Shown here: positions 1 through 12,050 of the stretch, piece by piece | How the letters are laid out: each line of letters opens with the position of its first letter | Position numbering within the stretch: the stretch's first letter is position 1 | Assembly (NCBI RefSeq): GCF_963678635.1 | Contig: NC_087067.1 | Span: 3,357,072-3,421,071 of the forward strand | DNA: 64,000 nt | Direction of reading: 5' to 3' | Source: Symsagittifera roscoffensis | Taxonomy: Eukaryota; Xenacoelomorpha; Acoela; Convolutidae | Translations under genes and position numbers: made by a program | Notes under the pieces: model-generated | Database searches by the model: none | What the model was told of the DNA's origin: nothing | The model's input: the letters and a program-made list of their open reading frames with translations, nothing else

Positions 1-444
1 TTAACAGTATACAAATGTCTGCCTAAATATTCAATTTGTTGAATGTCTTGAAGTGATTTGAACAAAATTAAGTGAGTCGTAATCAAATTCATTGTACGTG
101 GTTGTTTACTTTGCTGAGATAAAATATGCTTGACATAAATAACATGAATTTTTTTTATTTCGGCCTGCTGAAGCTACTTTAACAAAATTTTTTTCATTGA
201 AAACTTTTTCACAGGTATCATCAAAGACGATCATACAATCCCGTAAGTTAATAACAATTTCAAAGCTAGATAATTGTATAAATTCAATAACAATTTTGTG
301 TTTAGAAACAAAGGAACTAAATTTAGGTTGATTGTGAAGATATAAAAAGGAAATCTTTTTATACGATGAATAGAACCTGCCTCTGAGAAGCATTTGAAAA
401 ATTAAATCAGTTTTGCCGGGTCCTGAAGGACCTGAAACGGCCAT
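1..444 (-). pseudogene. Polinton/adintovirus-type DNA-packaging ATPase (FtsK/HerA superfamily), partial and frameshifted
   Basis: This gene would pump viral-type DNA into capsids by ATP hydrolysis. Reading leftward from an ATG at 444, a Walker A P-loop (GPSGPGKTD) appears at residues 5-13. A Walker B-like strand ending in two aspartates (MIVFDDT) lies near residue 75, followed by an Asn/Gln-containing sensor stretch. The frame stops at 106-108. The family-typical downstream block (an RTM..L...THL.LFKS..D..Q..YLGR pattern) continues in another frame from about 125 to the window edge, so there is a frameshift near 108-125 and the C-terminus lies outside. That the two frames share one family pattern is seen in the sequence; the Polinton assignment also rests on the PolB remains at 8.6-12 kb. 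A parvovirus-like or other P-loop protein is less likely. Confidence 0.72.
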
Positions 445-1164
445 GAACAGTTTTGATCCAATTCATTGTTACAATTTGGGATTTGGTAACATGTAACCAA
501 GTGTACTAGATAGTATCGAAAGCCAAACGACAGTCTTGTCACAACTTAGGTTTAAAAAACTTTTTTGAATTAGATAAAGTTAACAAAATCAAAATAAAAA
601 AGTCTTGTAAGAAAAAGCCAACTTCTGCAGACGGAAGAGAAACAGAATGACAAAATCTCGAGGATCTGTTTAAAAACGGTTAAGACAAATTTTTGGTTTT
701 CTTTCTCTGGGTTAACATGACTTGCACTCAACATTCCAACAAATGAAACAACCTTGATTTGATTGCTTTAAGAAATAAAAAAACGCAATACCTGTCACGT
801 GACCTAGATAACAACTTTTTATTGGACAAGGTCAAACTTCTGTGTAACCAGGTCCGGTTTTATTTTTCTTGCAAATATCCTGCTGCGTCATGCAATATAG
901 CTTGTAATCTATAAAATTTGATTTGTTTTAAGTGTTTGTCGAGTGACGAATTGTCTAATTCAATCAAACCACCATTCCGTCTGTTTTTCAAAACAAAATC
1001 CAATTTAGTATCGACATCAATATCACAAAAACAGCTAAAAGCACTGAATTCAGACTGCTTTGTTTAGATACTGGATTTTTGTCTCGTTAAAAATTTCATT
1101 AATTAATTTCAAATTTCTTGTTTACCAAATTTAGCATAACGAAAAAACTAGAATGAAAAGTATC
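445..1164. other. Stretch without recognisable gene
   Basis: A+T-rich DNA upstream of the ATPase start codon. No reading frame longer than a few dozen codons with family-like features was seen on either strand. Confidence 0.5.
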
Positions 1165-1594
1165 AATTAAAGTTTAACATTCTCTTCAACAATCAATTTC
1201 TCAAAAAAATCATTATTTAAATCAATTTTCCATATCCACTTGTCAAAATGTCCATTTTTTCTACAAAAAAGCGGCAGAATTGAGTTCATTAATTAAACTT
1301 TTAAATCTTTCCACTGTTTCTCTATTCATCTTATCTGTTTGAACATGTCGGCTTTCCGTGTGTTTCTTTGAGTTTCCTGCGGATTTCTTGCGGATTTGTT
1401 TGACGTCGATAATGGAGCTGGTGTAATTGCATTATAATTTTTTTGAAATGTTTCAAGAATACATAGGTACCAGTTTGGTAGTACGTTTTTTCTGTGGCAC
1501 GCACTAATCTTTTACTGTATTCCGAAATATCGAAATGGCAATCGCCAAACTCTCTATCTGCAATTGCTGTGGTGTTTGTTTTCGTTTTATTCAT
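1165..1594 (-). pseudogene. Unidentified Polinton-associated protein, first copy (internally deleted)
   Basis: A minus-strand frame begins with ATG at 1,594 (Lys/Thr/Asn-rich start, then an EYSKRLVRAT-like block) and is open to 1,331. A second frame encodes a distinct C-terminal stretch rich in Asn, Phe, Lys and Trp, which ends in a stop near 1,165. The homologous region in the second duplication unit (4,988-6,080) has about 745 extra bases between these blocks, so this copy carries an internal deletion. The conserved blocks in both copies argue for a once-real gene. I do not recognise the family. It lies on the same strand as the packaging ATPase, where Polinton structural genes can sit, but no function can be claimed. 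Confidence 0.4.
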
Positions 1595-1837
1595 TGTAAC
1601 AAGTAAACATCCAATTTAGTTTGATTTCAAAATTGAATAGTATGGAACTGTTTGAATTGATTTAATAGGATTAAAAAAGAAAGTGCTGTGTATATTTCAA
1701 CATAAGCACACATGTACTTTATAACGCAAAAATTTCGATTGCAATTTGGTTCAATTGGATTAGTATTTAAAGCATTGCAATTGATAAGTAATTCAATGGC
1801 CGTCATAGATCACAATGCTCAACGGTACTGTTTCAAA

Positions 1838-2074
1838 CTAGCCATTTGTTTGAAAGCAATTTAGATACACATAAAACACCGTGCAATAAAACATAAATAA
1901 ATTACACACTCTACCTTCGTAACTGATCAGAAACTGCATATGAGGTTCTAATATTTCTGATTTTAGACGACCAATCCCTTGTTTAATATTGCCGGGTTTT
2001 ATAATGACGGAAAACCTTTTTTTGAAACGATTTATTGTAACTTTGTTGCAATAATCAACAAAAAATTGTTTCAA
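1838..2074 (-). pseudogene. Unidentified basic protein fragment, copy 1
   Basis: A 78-codon minus-strand frame starting at 2,074 encodes a basic, Phe-rich N-terminus (about the first 27 residues rich in Lys, Arg and Phe) and a Cys-containing tail. The corresponding sequence in unit 2 (about 6,395-6,655) preserves the same ends but has about 110 extra bases in the middle with stops. The frame diverges from plus-strand coding-like sequence starting near 2,105, so 2,075-2,105 may be a compact divergent promoter region. No family recognised. Confidence 0.3.
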
Positions 2075-2376
2075 TTCTGAGGAGTGGACTTGTACAAATC
2101 ACATCATGGAGCCTAACGTTTTTTACATTTATTCAGTGAAATTTTACTTGAAGATGTCAAAGGAAGACGGAGAACTCAATATGAAATATTTCAATTAACT
2201 TACTAAATCTGGAAGATATGCAGATCCTGACGAGTCTCTTGATCTTCAGATTGACATTTCAACTTTATCAAAAACATTATAAATTTTTTGTATAAGTACG
2301 ATTGTGATGTTACTCCGATGTGTGAAAACCTGTTACAAAATTTGTAGAAACTGAACTTTTCGACCGTCTATGGGGA

Positions 2377-2562
2377 ATGGAGCAGATTGAGTCACCATTA
2401 TTAACTACCCCGAAAGCTGATCCTTCTCCTACAGTGTCACCATGGCTTGATGAACCAGGTTGTTCAACTCCAACGCGCACCCCTGTAGTGACAATGAGTA
2501 ATCACTCGGAAAACTTCACTCCTTCTCTTTGTCTTGCGCCAGAGAAAAGCGAAAGCCAATAA
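2377..2562 (+). CDS. Short Pro/Ser/Thr-rich ORF, probably a remnant
   Basis: A 61-codon frame with ATG at 2,377, rich in Pro, Ser and Thr. Its start is conserved in unit 2 at about 6,957, where most of the ORF has been lost by deletion near 7,000. It follows a plus-strand coding-like stretch from about 2,105 (several short in-frame pieces separated by stops). It may be the end of a decayed Polinton protein. Function unknown. Confidence 0.25.
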   Translation: MEQIESPLLTTPKADPSPTVSPWLDEPGCSTPTRTPVVTMSNHSENFTPSLCLAPEKSESQ

Positions 2563-4009
2563 CACTAGAAAAACTTCAGGAGTATATAGATCTTCTGTAA
2601 CTTTGAATCTGAGATTAAGATTATTTGACTTTCATTAATTGAATTTGTATATATAATTAAGTTTGAAATTGAGAGTGAGTTTTAATAGCTTTCATTTGGT
2701 TTTATTGTGCACAAACAATTTCCTAATAAAAATTTATTGCCTCCTAATGCTTCATTCGTCCTGTTGCTAGGCAAAGGAGAGCTTAATGAAACATTTGTAA
2801 GCGGTTGTTGGACATTTTGTTAATTAAATTACAAAGAAAACCTAAATATTCCAAATCTCGGCAAAAGGTCTGAAAATTTTTCTCTTAAACTTGAGGTCCT
2901 ATAGTCTTCGATCTTCTGTACAAAATGGATAAACTGGTTGAGAGAATTGTTTTGATAGCTCTCGCGACTATGTTCAGACAGTCCATTGAAGAGATACAGA
3001 CTTGACTTTTTGAAAAAGCCTCTAATCCTATGCCAAATTTCTCACTTTTTGTTGGAAGGTCCTAATGTAGGCTAACGATACCTCAAAATTGCTGCTCCGA
3101 CCGAGCTGGGCGTTTTTTAGCTTGGGTTCAGAACCCGTAACGCAATTTTTTGAGGATGCCAACAATTTAACCCCAAAAATAGACTTCTTAATAGTTGACT
3201 TTTTCATTAGTAAAGAAAATGGGATAATTCTACTAGAAAAAAAAGGTTGTAAATGAACATCTATAGCAGAGACACTTGATTAATTTTTTTTGTATTTTCA
3301 CGTATTTTTGCTTTTAAAAGATGATAAGGTTTCTCATTAGTTTTGGAGGAAAACACTAAGACCTTTATTCTTCCTTAAATTAACAAACCCTCCGTTGTTA
3401 AAATAATATAAATTTGATGACATTTCCTAGAGAATAGATTTCAGTCTAACAGTTTCTTTGAAACAGGAATGTTTCAAACTCACTTTTATATCCAGTTTCT
3501 TTGAACCCGTAAATTTTCAAACCCACTTTCATATTCTATAAATCACCGAATTAGTGAATGTTGAAGCTTTATAGAAAATTGATAACAAACAACAATTAAT
3601 TGGCCTGACGAATCTATCTGTAATTGAATAAGTCTGTAATCTGTAATGAAAAAGAACTTGTGTTCAAACCATGTACTAGCGCTTGTTTAGACACAACATC
3701 ACGTAACTCTGATCCAGTCATTTTTAATTGATTTTTATCATCTTTTGTAAGACTGCCTAAATAATTCACGTAATCAAGTTATGTCAACCAATAGTCCTTG
3801 AGCATGTAAAATAAGGAGGTAATTATGAATATATATGTTTTTTGAATTTTGGCGGAAAACTTTTTTTCAAATTCAAATTTGTGCGCCCGACACAAACCGT
3901 TCTGTCTGTAATTGGTAGACGAACAGTTATGTTTTCGTACTTTCTGTTGTATATGATTATAAGTTTAGATCACTCGGCTCTATTTCTTTCTAGTAATCAA
4001 TTTCTTAAC

Positions 4010-4905
4010 AAATATCAAAAAAAATCAAATGCAATTTTTGTTCCTTGACATATGCAAAAAAAAGAGCAATAGAAGTCGTCATGAGTGTGATAAACATTTT
4101 GTTGTTAAAAGGACTTTTTGTTTGTCAACGCAGTGAGTGTTCATTCACAGCTCAAAGCTCTCAAAACTTCAAAAACATATTCTTCACACTTCGATCAACT
4201 TGGATGTGTTTGTGACTATTGTCATTTGGGCTTTCATTCACCGAAAAAAAATTCAACTCATTTACTAACAGCCCATGATCTACCTGTTATGAGAGCTGCC
4301 TCTGCTGACTTAGATACTACAAGTGCCGTTGCTGATGCTGCTCTTGGTGATGTGCGTGCTGCTGACGGAGACAAAATCAACGGCACAAGTCTTCAAAAAA
4401 ATGAGTCTGCTTTTTTGGTGTTCTTGAGACATACGTGATCGGCGGAAACCAACCAACAGATGAAAATAAGTTAATTAATCTGTTGCAATTTATGCAAGAC
4501 AAAAAAGATGAAATTCAAAAACTCATAGTGGAACGTGTTGCAGAACACCTGGAAAAGTTCAGTTCAGCGCTAATTTGGGTTTGGTAAAACCCAGAGCAAT
4601 AATCGATAGTAGTAATATAGAACTCGACAAGCGGATTGACTTTTATGCAAATTCCGACATGAAAGCAATGATGAGCTTGGGATTAGAAGATGTCGAGTTT
4701 TTTTTGAAATGATCAAAAAAATGCGAGCAGTTTTGGAGACTTTTGCATCAATGGAAGCGGTTGGGTTTTGCAACACGTAATTCAAGTTTTAGTTAAACTT
4801 GCAAAGTTTTCTCCAACCTGTGGATCATCGTTTTTTGACTTGCCTTTTAGAACTCGAGAATCCCAGAATTTGATAAACAATTGAAGTTCATAATTGCACG
4901 ATCAT
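4010..4905 (+). pseudogene. N-terminal part of Polinton-type DNA polymerase B, duplicated copy
   Basis: This is the unit 1 copy of the region that precedes the polymerase domains. It contains a C2H2-like finger (C-x2-C, then HLLTAHD) at about 4,200-4,275. An Ala/Asp-rich linker follows, then a block with the pattern GSGWVLQ...FAK.SP..GSS....LPF near 4,750-4,850, typical of the N-terminal region of Polinton PolB. Stops and frameshifts are frequent: an in-frame stop at 4,436, and a run of eight T at 4,691-4,698 that is shorter in unit 2. The polymerase catalytic domains do not follow, because the second duplication unit starts at 4,988. It is therefore a fragment created by the duplication. Confidence 0.6.
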
Positions 4906-4999
4906 AATTGCTTCGAACTGTGCTTTACGCCTGCTTATAGTGTGAAGCATGCTTTTGACCTACTTCTGACCTACTTCTGACTACTTCTTCCATATCCAC

Positions 5000-6080
5000 T
5001 TGTCAAAATGTTCGGCAGAATTGAGTCCATTAATTAAATTTTTAAATCTTCCCACTGTTTCTCTATTCATCTCATCTACTTGAACATGTCGGCTTTCCGT
5101 GTGTTTCTTTGAATTTCCTGCGGATTTCTTGCGGGTCTGTTTGACGTCGATAATGGAGCTGGTGTAATTGTATTATAAGATCGTTTCTGATTGCCCAACT
5201 GCAGGAGTTTCTTGCTGATATTTTTGTTTGTTGAAGTTTGTTTGTTACTTGATGTTGCAGAAAGCAACAATAATTTCTGTAAAGGTTTCTAAATTGAAGT
5301 GAAATCTAACAAATCGAAATTGGCTGCAACAGGTTGTGATGACTAAGTGAGATTTAGCCTAAGCTTTTCAACTAAATCACCGTTTTCTTTGCTATCTTTA
5401 GGAGGAGAAACTAAATATTTCAAGCAACTAAAAACGCAAGGAACACCGAAATATTTTTGGGAAGGAAAAATTGGTTCAGATGTTCCTCTGAATCGACCTG
5501 AATAAATGAATGGTAATGGGATTTTTTTCATTTCCCTTGGAAAAGGGCAATACTCAGATTTGAATTGGCTTCCTAAAGCTTAATTTTTGAAAGTAGATAA
5601 TTAAGGAAGTTTTTAAATTATAACAAAACTGAATTTTGGGTGAAATTTTTTAAAATGATCAGGTAACACATCTTCAAACATAGCTTTTGCCGATTTGTGA
5701 AGAAATTTTAAACCGAGTCGTGATTAAAATTGTTTTTTTTTAGGAAAGTTGAGATTTCCTGGCCCATTTACGGTTAGACTGTGGGTTGCCTTTGCTTTCA
5801 ACACTATCAGACATTTCATTAGTTTGCGCTGGGTGTTCTTTTTCCCAATTTATGTAATTTGAAAAGCTCTTCGCTGGTTAAGGAAATTTTTTGTACACAT
5901 TCGAATTCAGCATCCTCAGTAACTTTTTCGAAATTTTTCAAGAATACATATGTACCAGTTTGGTGGTACGTTTTCTATGTGGCACGCACTAATCTTTCAC
6001 TGTATTCCGAAATATCGAAATGGCAATCGCCAATCAGTTGCTGTGGTGTTTGTTTTCGTTTTATTTATTGTAACGAGTAA
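5000..6080 (-). pseudogene. Unidentified Polinton-associated protein, second copy
   Basis: Fuller copy of the gene remnant at 1,165-1,594. Coding blocks on the minus strand run from an ATG region near 6,078 (FDISEYSERLVRAT-like block, then a KNFEKVTEDAEFE stretch) down to the Asn/Phe/Lys/Trp-rich tail at 5,000-5,070. Stops and frame changes lie between. A separate 62-codon frame at 5,343-5,531 falls in the part missing from copy 1. The blocks conserved between the two copies are the best evidence that it was a gene. I cannot name the family. Confidence 0.4.
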
Positions 6081-8127
6081 AAATCCAATATAATTTGATT
6101 TCAAAATTGAATAGTATGGAACTGTTTGAATTGATTTAATAGGATTAATAAAAGTGCTGTGTATATTTCAACATAAGCACACATGTACTTTATAACGCAA
6201 AAAGCAAAAGTTTTTGATTGCAATTTGGTTCAATTGGATTAGTATTTAAAGCATGTGCAATTGATAAGTAATTTAATGGCCGTCACAGATCACAACGCTT
6301 AACGGTACTGTTTCAAACTAGCCATTTGTTTGAAAGAAAATTAGCTACACATAAAACAACGTGCAATGAAACATAAATAAATTACACACTCTACCTTCGC
6401 AACTGATCAGAAACTGCTTATGAGGTTCTAATATTTCTAATTTTGGACGACCAATCCCTATCTTAAATTCTTTAGGAATTTTTCAAAATTCTTTTCAATT
6501 TCTTTTCTTTCCGCGTTACAATTGTTATTTTCTTTTGATTTTTCTTTCAAAATGCCTTGCTTTATTCTTGCCGGGTTTTATAATGACGGAAAACCATTTT
6601 TTGAAACGATTCATCGTAACTTTGTTGCAATAATCCACAAAAAATTGTTTAAATTCTGAGGAGTGGACTTGTACAAATCACATCATGATAGCCAAACGTT
6701 TTTTACATTTATGCAGTGAACTTTTACTTGAAGATGTCAAAGGAAGACGGAGAACTGAATATGAAATATTTCAGTTAACTCACTAATTCTGGAAGATATA
6801 CAGATCCTGACGAGTCTCTTGATCTTCAGATTGACATTTCAACTTTATCAAAATCATTATAAATTTTTTGTATAAGTACGATTGTGATGTTATTCCGATG
6901 TGTGAAAACCTGTTACAAAATTTGAAGAAACTGAACTTTTCGACCGTCTATGGGGAATGGAGCAGATTGAGTCACCATTATTAAGTACCCCGAAAGATTA
7001 TATAGGAGTATATAGAATTTATGTAACTTCGAATCTGAGATTAAGATTATTTGACTTTCATTAATTGAATTTGTATATATAATTAAGTTTGAAATTGAGA
7101 GTGAGTTTTAATAGCTTTCATATGGTTTTATTGTGCACAAACAATTTCCTATTAAAAATTTTTTGCCTCCTAATGCTTCATTCGTCCTGTTGCTAGGCAA
7201 AGGAGAGCGTAATAAAACATTTGTAAGCGGTTGTTGGACATTTTGTTGATTAAATTACAAAGAAAACCTAAGAATTCCAAATCTCGGCAAAAGGTCTGCA
7301 AAATCTCGGCAAAATTTATCTCTTAAACTTAAGGTCCTATAGTCTTCGAACTTCTGTACAAAATGGATAAACTGGTTGAGAGAATTATTTTGATAGCTCT
7401 CGCGACTATGTTCAAACAGTCCATTGAAGAGATACAGACTTGACTTTTTGAAAAAGCCTCATCCTATGCCAAATTTCTCACTTTTTGTTGGAACGTCCTA
7501 ATATAGGCTTACGACAACTCAAATTGCTGCTCCGACCAAGCTGAGCATTTTTTAGCTTGGGTTCAGAACCCGTAACGCACTTGTTTGTGAATGTCAACAA
7601 TTTAACCCAAAAAAATAGATTTCCTAATAGTTGAATTTTTCATTAGTAAAGAAAATGGGATGTTTCTACTAGAAAAAAAGGTTGTAAATGAACATCTATA
7701 GCAGAGATACTTACTTAAATTTTTTTGGTAATTTCACGTATTTTTGCTTTAAAAGATGATAAGGTTTCTCATTACTTTTGGAGGAAAACACTAAGACCTT
7801 TATTCTTCCTTAAAACAACAAACCCACCGTTGTTAAAGTAATGTAAATTTGATGACATTTCCTAGAGGATAGATCTTAGTCTTACAGTTTCTTTGAACCA
7901 GGAATGTTTCAAACTCACTTTTATATCCAGTTTCTTTGAACCAGGTTTTTTTCAAACCCATTTTCATATTTCATAATTCACCGAATTAGCGAATGTTGAA
8001 GCTTAATAGAAAATTGATAACAAACAACAATTAATTGGCCTGACGAATCTATCTGTAATATAATAAGTCTCTAATCTGTAATGAAAAAGAATTTGTGTTC
8101 AAACCAAGTACTAGCGCTTGTTTAGAC

Positions 8128-8272
8128 ATTACATGTGTGACCACATGCTCAGTACAAGTATTAGGAAATGCTCAGTTCAGATTTGAAATTCCGATATAGA
8201 GTCTACTTTGTGATGTACATTTTGAAATGTGAAACTCAAAAACAAATAAACTTTTTTGAAATCATATCCCAG
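8128..8272. repeat. About 145-bp insertion private to unit 2
   Basis: Unit 1 reads from tgtttagaca straight to atcacgtaactc. In unit 2 about 145 bases (starting ttacatgtgtgaccac) separate these words. This is either an insertion after the duplication or a deletion in unit 1. No terminal repeats obvious. Confidence 0.5.
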
Positions 8273-8483
8273 ATCACGTAACTCTGATCCAGTCATTTTT
8301 AATTGATTGTATCATCTTTTGTAAGACTGCCTGAATAATTCACGTAATCAAGCTATGTCAACCAATAGTATTTGAGCATGTAAAATAAGGAGGTAATTAT
8401 GAATATATATATTTTTTGAATTTTGGCGGAAAACTTTTTTCAAATTCAAATTTGTGCGCCCGACACAAACCGTTCTGTTGTAA

Positions 8484-11400
8484 TTGGTAGACGAACAGTT
8501 TTCCTACTTTCTGTTGTACTTGATTATAAGTTTAGATCACTCGGCTCTATTTCTTTCTAGTAATCAATTGCTTAACAAATTTAAAAAACAAAATCAAATG
8601 CAATTTTTGTTCCATGACATATGCAAAAAAAAGAGCATTAGAAGTCGTCATGAGCGTGATAATCATTTTGCTGATAAAGGACTTTTTGTTTATCAACGCA
8701 GTGAGTGTTCATTCACAGCTCAAAAGCTCTCAAAGTTTCAAAAACATATTCTTCACACTTAGATCAACTTGGACGTGTTTGTGACTATTGTCTTTTGGGC
8801 TTTCATTCACCGAAAAAAATTCCAACTCATTTACTAACAGCCCATGATCTACCTGTTATGAGAGCTGTCTCTGCTGACTTAGATACTACAAGTGCCGTTG
8901 CTGATGCTGCTCTTGGTGATGTGCGTGCTGCTGACGGAGACAAAATCAACGGCACAAAACTTCAAAAAAATGAGTCTGCTTTTTTGGTGTTCTTGAGACA
9001 TACGTGATTGGCGGAAACCAACCAACAGATGAAAATAAGTCAATTATTCTGTTGCAATTTATGCAAGACAAAAAAAATGAAATTCAAAAACTCATAGTGT
9101 AACGTGTTGCAGAACACCTAGAAAAGTTCAGTTCAGCGCTAATTTGGGTTTGGTAAAACCCAGAGCAATAATCGATTGTAGTAATATAGAACTCGACAAA
9201 GCGGTTTGACTTTTATGCAAATTCCGACATGAAAGCAATGATGAGCTTGGGATTAGAAGATGTCGAGTTTTTTGAAATGGTCAAAAAAATGCGAGCAGTT
9301 TTGGACACTTTTGCATCTAATGGAAGCGGTTGGGTTTTGCAACACGTAATTCAAGTTTTAGTTAAATTTGCAAAGTTTTCTCCAACCTGTGGATCATCGT
9401 TTATTGACTTGCCTTTTCGATATCGAGAATCCCAAAATTTGATAAACAATAGAAGTTCATAATTGCACGATCACAATTGCTTCGAACTGTGCTTTACGGC
9501 TGCTTATAGTGTGAAGCATGGTTTTGACCTACTTCTGACTGATCAAGAAAAAGTGAACCCAGCAGCTGCGCGAACACAACGTGGCAAAAACACTGCTGCA
9601 AGTGCACACAAAACTTAAGGTACTTTTGATTTGCCCATGAGTTTGGCATCAATGGAAAACTTTGAACAACTCAACGATGTGCGGGTAAATGTGTTCCAGT
9701 ACCAAAAGGTAGACTTGTTGTCTACGTATATATCAAAACGACCAAACAATGATATCAACACTGCAATTTAGATATTTGACATGGACTTACGTCTCTTGTA
9801 CGAACCTGCAAAGCGGCCTTATGTACTTATAACCGCTTTGCTAAAATTCTTCTGTGAAATCAAAGGGTATAGGCATCGCCCAGGCACGCCTTTATGTAGA
9901 AACTGTTTTCACATTCAGCAGAAAAAGGTACCAACTGATGCGAGTTCAAAAACCTCCAGGCATTGTGGTTTGTACCACTTGTGATTTACTTCGACTTTGA
10001 ATGTTTTCTAAGACCTGAATATTCTTGTCCTGATAGTCCTTCGCGATCATCAACCCGAGGTGTACAAAAACATGAAGCTTGTGGTAACTCATTGGCTGTA
10101 ATTAACCACGGAAACTCACAGTTCTACTTCTTTGACAATGGCAGCTTTGATCAATGCATGAAAAAAGTTTTCATACAGTTGGATCAATTAGCGAGATAGA
10201 CATATGATCAAAAGCGACAGTTTTCTCATATCCTTGGGATTCAAGAATCGTTGAACAAAGAAAACGCATCAAAATGATGGATTTGCTGTATACATTTTAC
10301 CAATGAGCAGGTCACTTTGCTGGAAATTTGCAGTTATGGGCACACGAAAAATGCAATCTAGCAAGATGAACTGTGAATTTTACCCCAGTCATTGAACATA
10401 ACATCCAGAACAATTATCTTCACCTCATTTGTCTCGCATTGCACGAATGAGAGCCAACCAGTATAAAGTGTGTTAAAGGCAGCAGCGACGAAAAATTTAT
10501 ATCGCTAAGCATTAGAGTCCTAGCTAAAACTATAAAAATAAAAACGGAACTGATCAAAAAACTTTCGAGTAAATTGCAAACGAGACGGAGGCGGAACCAT
10601 GTCTGATTCGACAAAAAGTTTTCCACCCTTGTTCGTTTATGGCTATAAGAGAAAAATTTGCAGAAAAATAACTGCTTCCCCTGCTACAATGGTCCAACGT
10701 TTTGAATGGAGAAAAAGTTACAGTTTCAGAAGCGGATCTGGAACATGCAAGGAACGTTTTTAGAGAGTTCAAATGTCAGAACTTGGAGGATTATCACAAC
10801 TTGTATCTGAATATGATACACTCCTTCTTGCTTGCGTCTTCGAAGAGTTTCGTCAAATTAGTCACCAAATTTACTGCCTGGACTGTGCTCACCATTTTAG
10901 TGCTTCCAGTTTAACTGGAGAAGCCTTCAAACGTATCTGCAAAGACTCAAATGTTCAGCTCATATCAGACCGCAGGCATCTCGAAATAGTCGAGAATATG
11001 ATGCGAGTTGGCACTTCATCTGTGTTCCAGTGTCGCTTTTTCAAAGCAAACAAAAAAGAAGGCTCCGACTTCAAGCCACATCAACCTAGAACCTACGGGT
11101 TTATGATCGACGCGAACAGCCTCTATGGCGGCATCATGCAAACAGAAAAATTACCGGATCGTAATTTTGAGTTAATAGAGTATATAGAAGACGAGGTAAT
11201 TGTGAATCAAATCCCTAAAACGTCTGAAGACTCTTTGATTGGATTTATATTACACATGATCTCGAGTACCCTTAAGAACTACAAGACAGTCTTCAAGATT
11301 ACCCTTTAGCTTCTACCAAAGAAACTCGGGCAGATGAGAAATCAAGAAACTGCAAGACGTTCAATTGCTAAGAACAAGAACTTACCACAGACGTTGCATG

Positions 11401-12050
11401 ACAAGTCAAACTATTTAATGCATTACAAATTTTTGAAATTGTATTTTCGGTTAAGATTAAATTTTTTAAAAAGTGTACCGAGTGCTAAAATTTGATCAAG
11501 TGGCATGGTTGCAACCATATACCACTCTGAACACGACTAAACGCCAACAAGCTAGAAACAAATTTGATGAGGATTTTTACAAACGTTTAAAAAACTGTGC
11601 TTATGGAAAAACATGCGAGTCAAAGCGCAGACGGATGCTTGTTCGCAAAATTAGAGATTATCAAGCCGTCTTGCGAGAAAATTACTGCATTCGAGTTCAA
11701 GTCCTACAAAATTGTTGGGGGAAACTTGACAGTGTTCACTTCGAATCCAACGACAATTGTGGGAGCTAGTGTTCTTGAACTAACAAAGTTTCACATGTAA
11801 AAATTTCATTATGATATTATGAAAACAAAATTTGAATGTCAACTTCTCTATTAGGATACGGACAGTCTCCTGTACGGAATCAAAAAATACAATTTATACC
11901 GCAAACTTTCCAAAAAAAAGAAAGGTTTTGAATGATCTTGACTCGTCAAATTACTAGAAGAACCACCATCTCTACAATCCAAAAACAAAGTGGTTGTTTT
12001 AAACTTCAAGGACGAGTTTCCAGAACAAAATAACCGAGTTTATATCTCTC
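8484..12050 (+). pseudogene. Polinton-type family-B DNA polymerase with N-terminal C2H2-like fingers, inactivated
   Basis: This gene would replicate the transposon by protein priming. Reading rightward there are C2H2-like finger patterns (CSFTAQKL...KHILH near 8,710; C-x2-C...H near 8,780-8,850). The GSGWVLQ...GSSFIDLPF block follows at 9,300-9,420, then a C-x2-C...H motif near 9,895. The exonuclease motif YFDFECF has its Asp at about 9,993, and an HN-containing block lies near 10,390. YDTLLLACVFEEF (ExoIII-like) is near 10,810. DANSLYG (Pol motif A) is at about 11,109, the K-x3-N-x2-YG type motif near 11,590, and DTDS (motif C) at about 11,854-11,865 directly after a stop. The order matches protein-primed family-B polymerases. 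At least eight stops or frameshifts break it, so no active enzyme can be made. Confidence 0.85.

Larger units (their letters stand above)
1228..4987 (+). repeat. Tandem duplication, unit 1 (about 3.8 kb)
   Basis: Starts with ttccatatccacttgtc at 1,228 and is followed by the second unit, which begins with the same words at 4,988. Landmarks match in order: the minus-strand start near 1,594, the block at 1,838-2,074, the 2,100-2,400 segment, the ageing plus-strand ORF and the PolB N-terminal remnant. It lacks about 745 bp and about 110 bp that are present in unit 2. Confidence 0.85.
4988..9540 (+). repeat. Tandem duplication, unit 2 (about 4.55 kb)
   Basis: Second copy of the 1,228-4,987 segment, running from ttccatatccacttgtc at 4,988 to gacctacttctgac near 9,540. 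Unique PolB sequence follows. Compared with unit 1 it has about 745 extra bases at 5,180-5,925 and a private insertion at about 8,128-8,272, and it lacks part of the Pro/Ser-rich ORF. Divergence between the units is scattered, so the duplication is old. Confidence 0.85.
1..12050. mobile_element. Decayed Polinton/Maverick-like DNA transposon (left end outside the window)
   Basis: Two hallmark genes of Polintons/adintoviruses lie together: a packaging ATPase on the minus strand at the left edge and a family-B DNA polymerase on the plus strand up to about 12,050. Between them is a 3.8-4.5 kb tandem duplication with minus- and plus-strand coding remnants. No retroviral-type integrase, major capsid or maturation protease was recognised, and no long terminal inverted repeat was seen at the right edge, so the boundaries are approximate. 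All open frames are short and interrupted, so this is an old, inactive copy. Confidence 0.65.
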
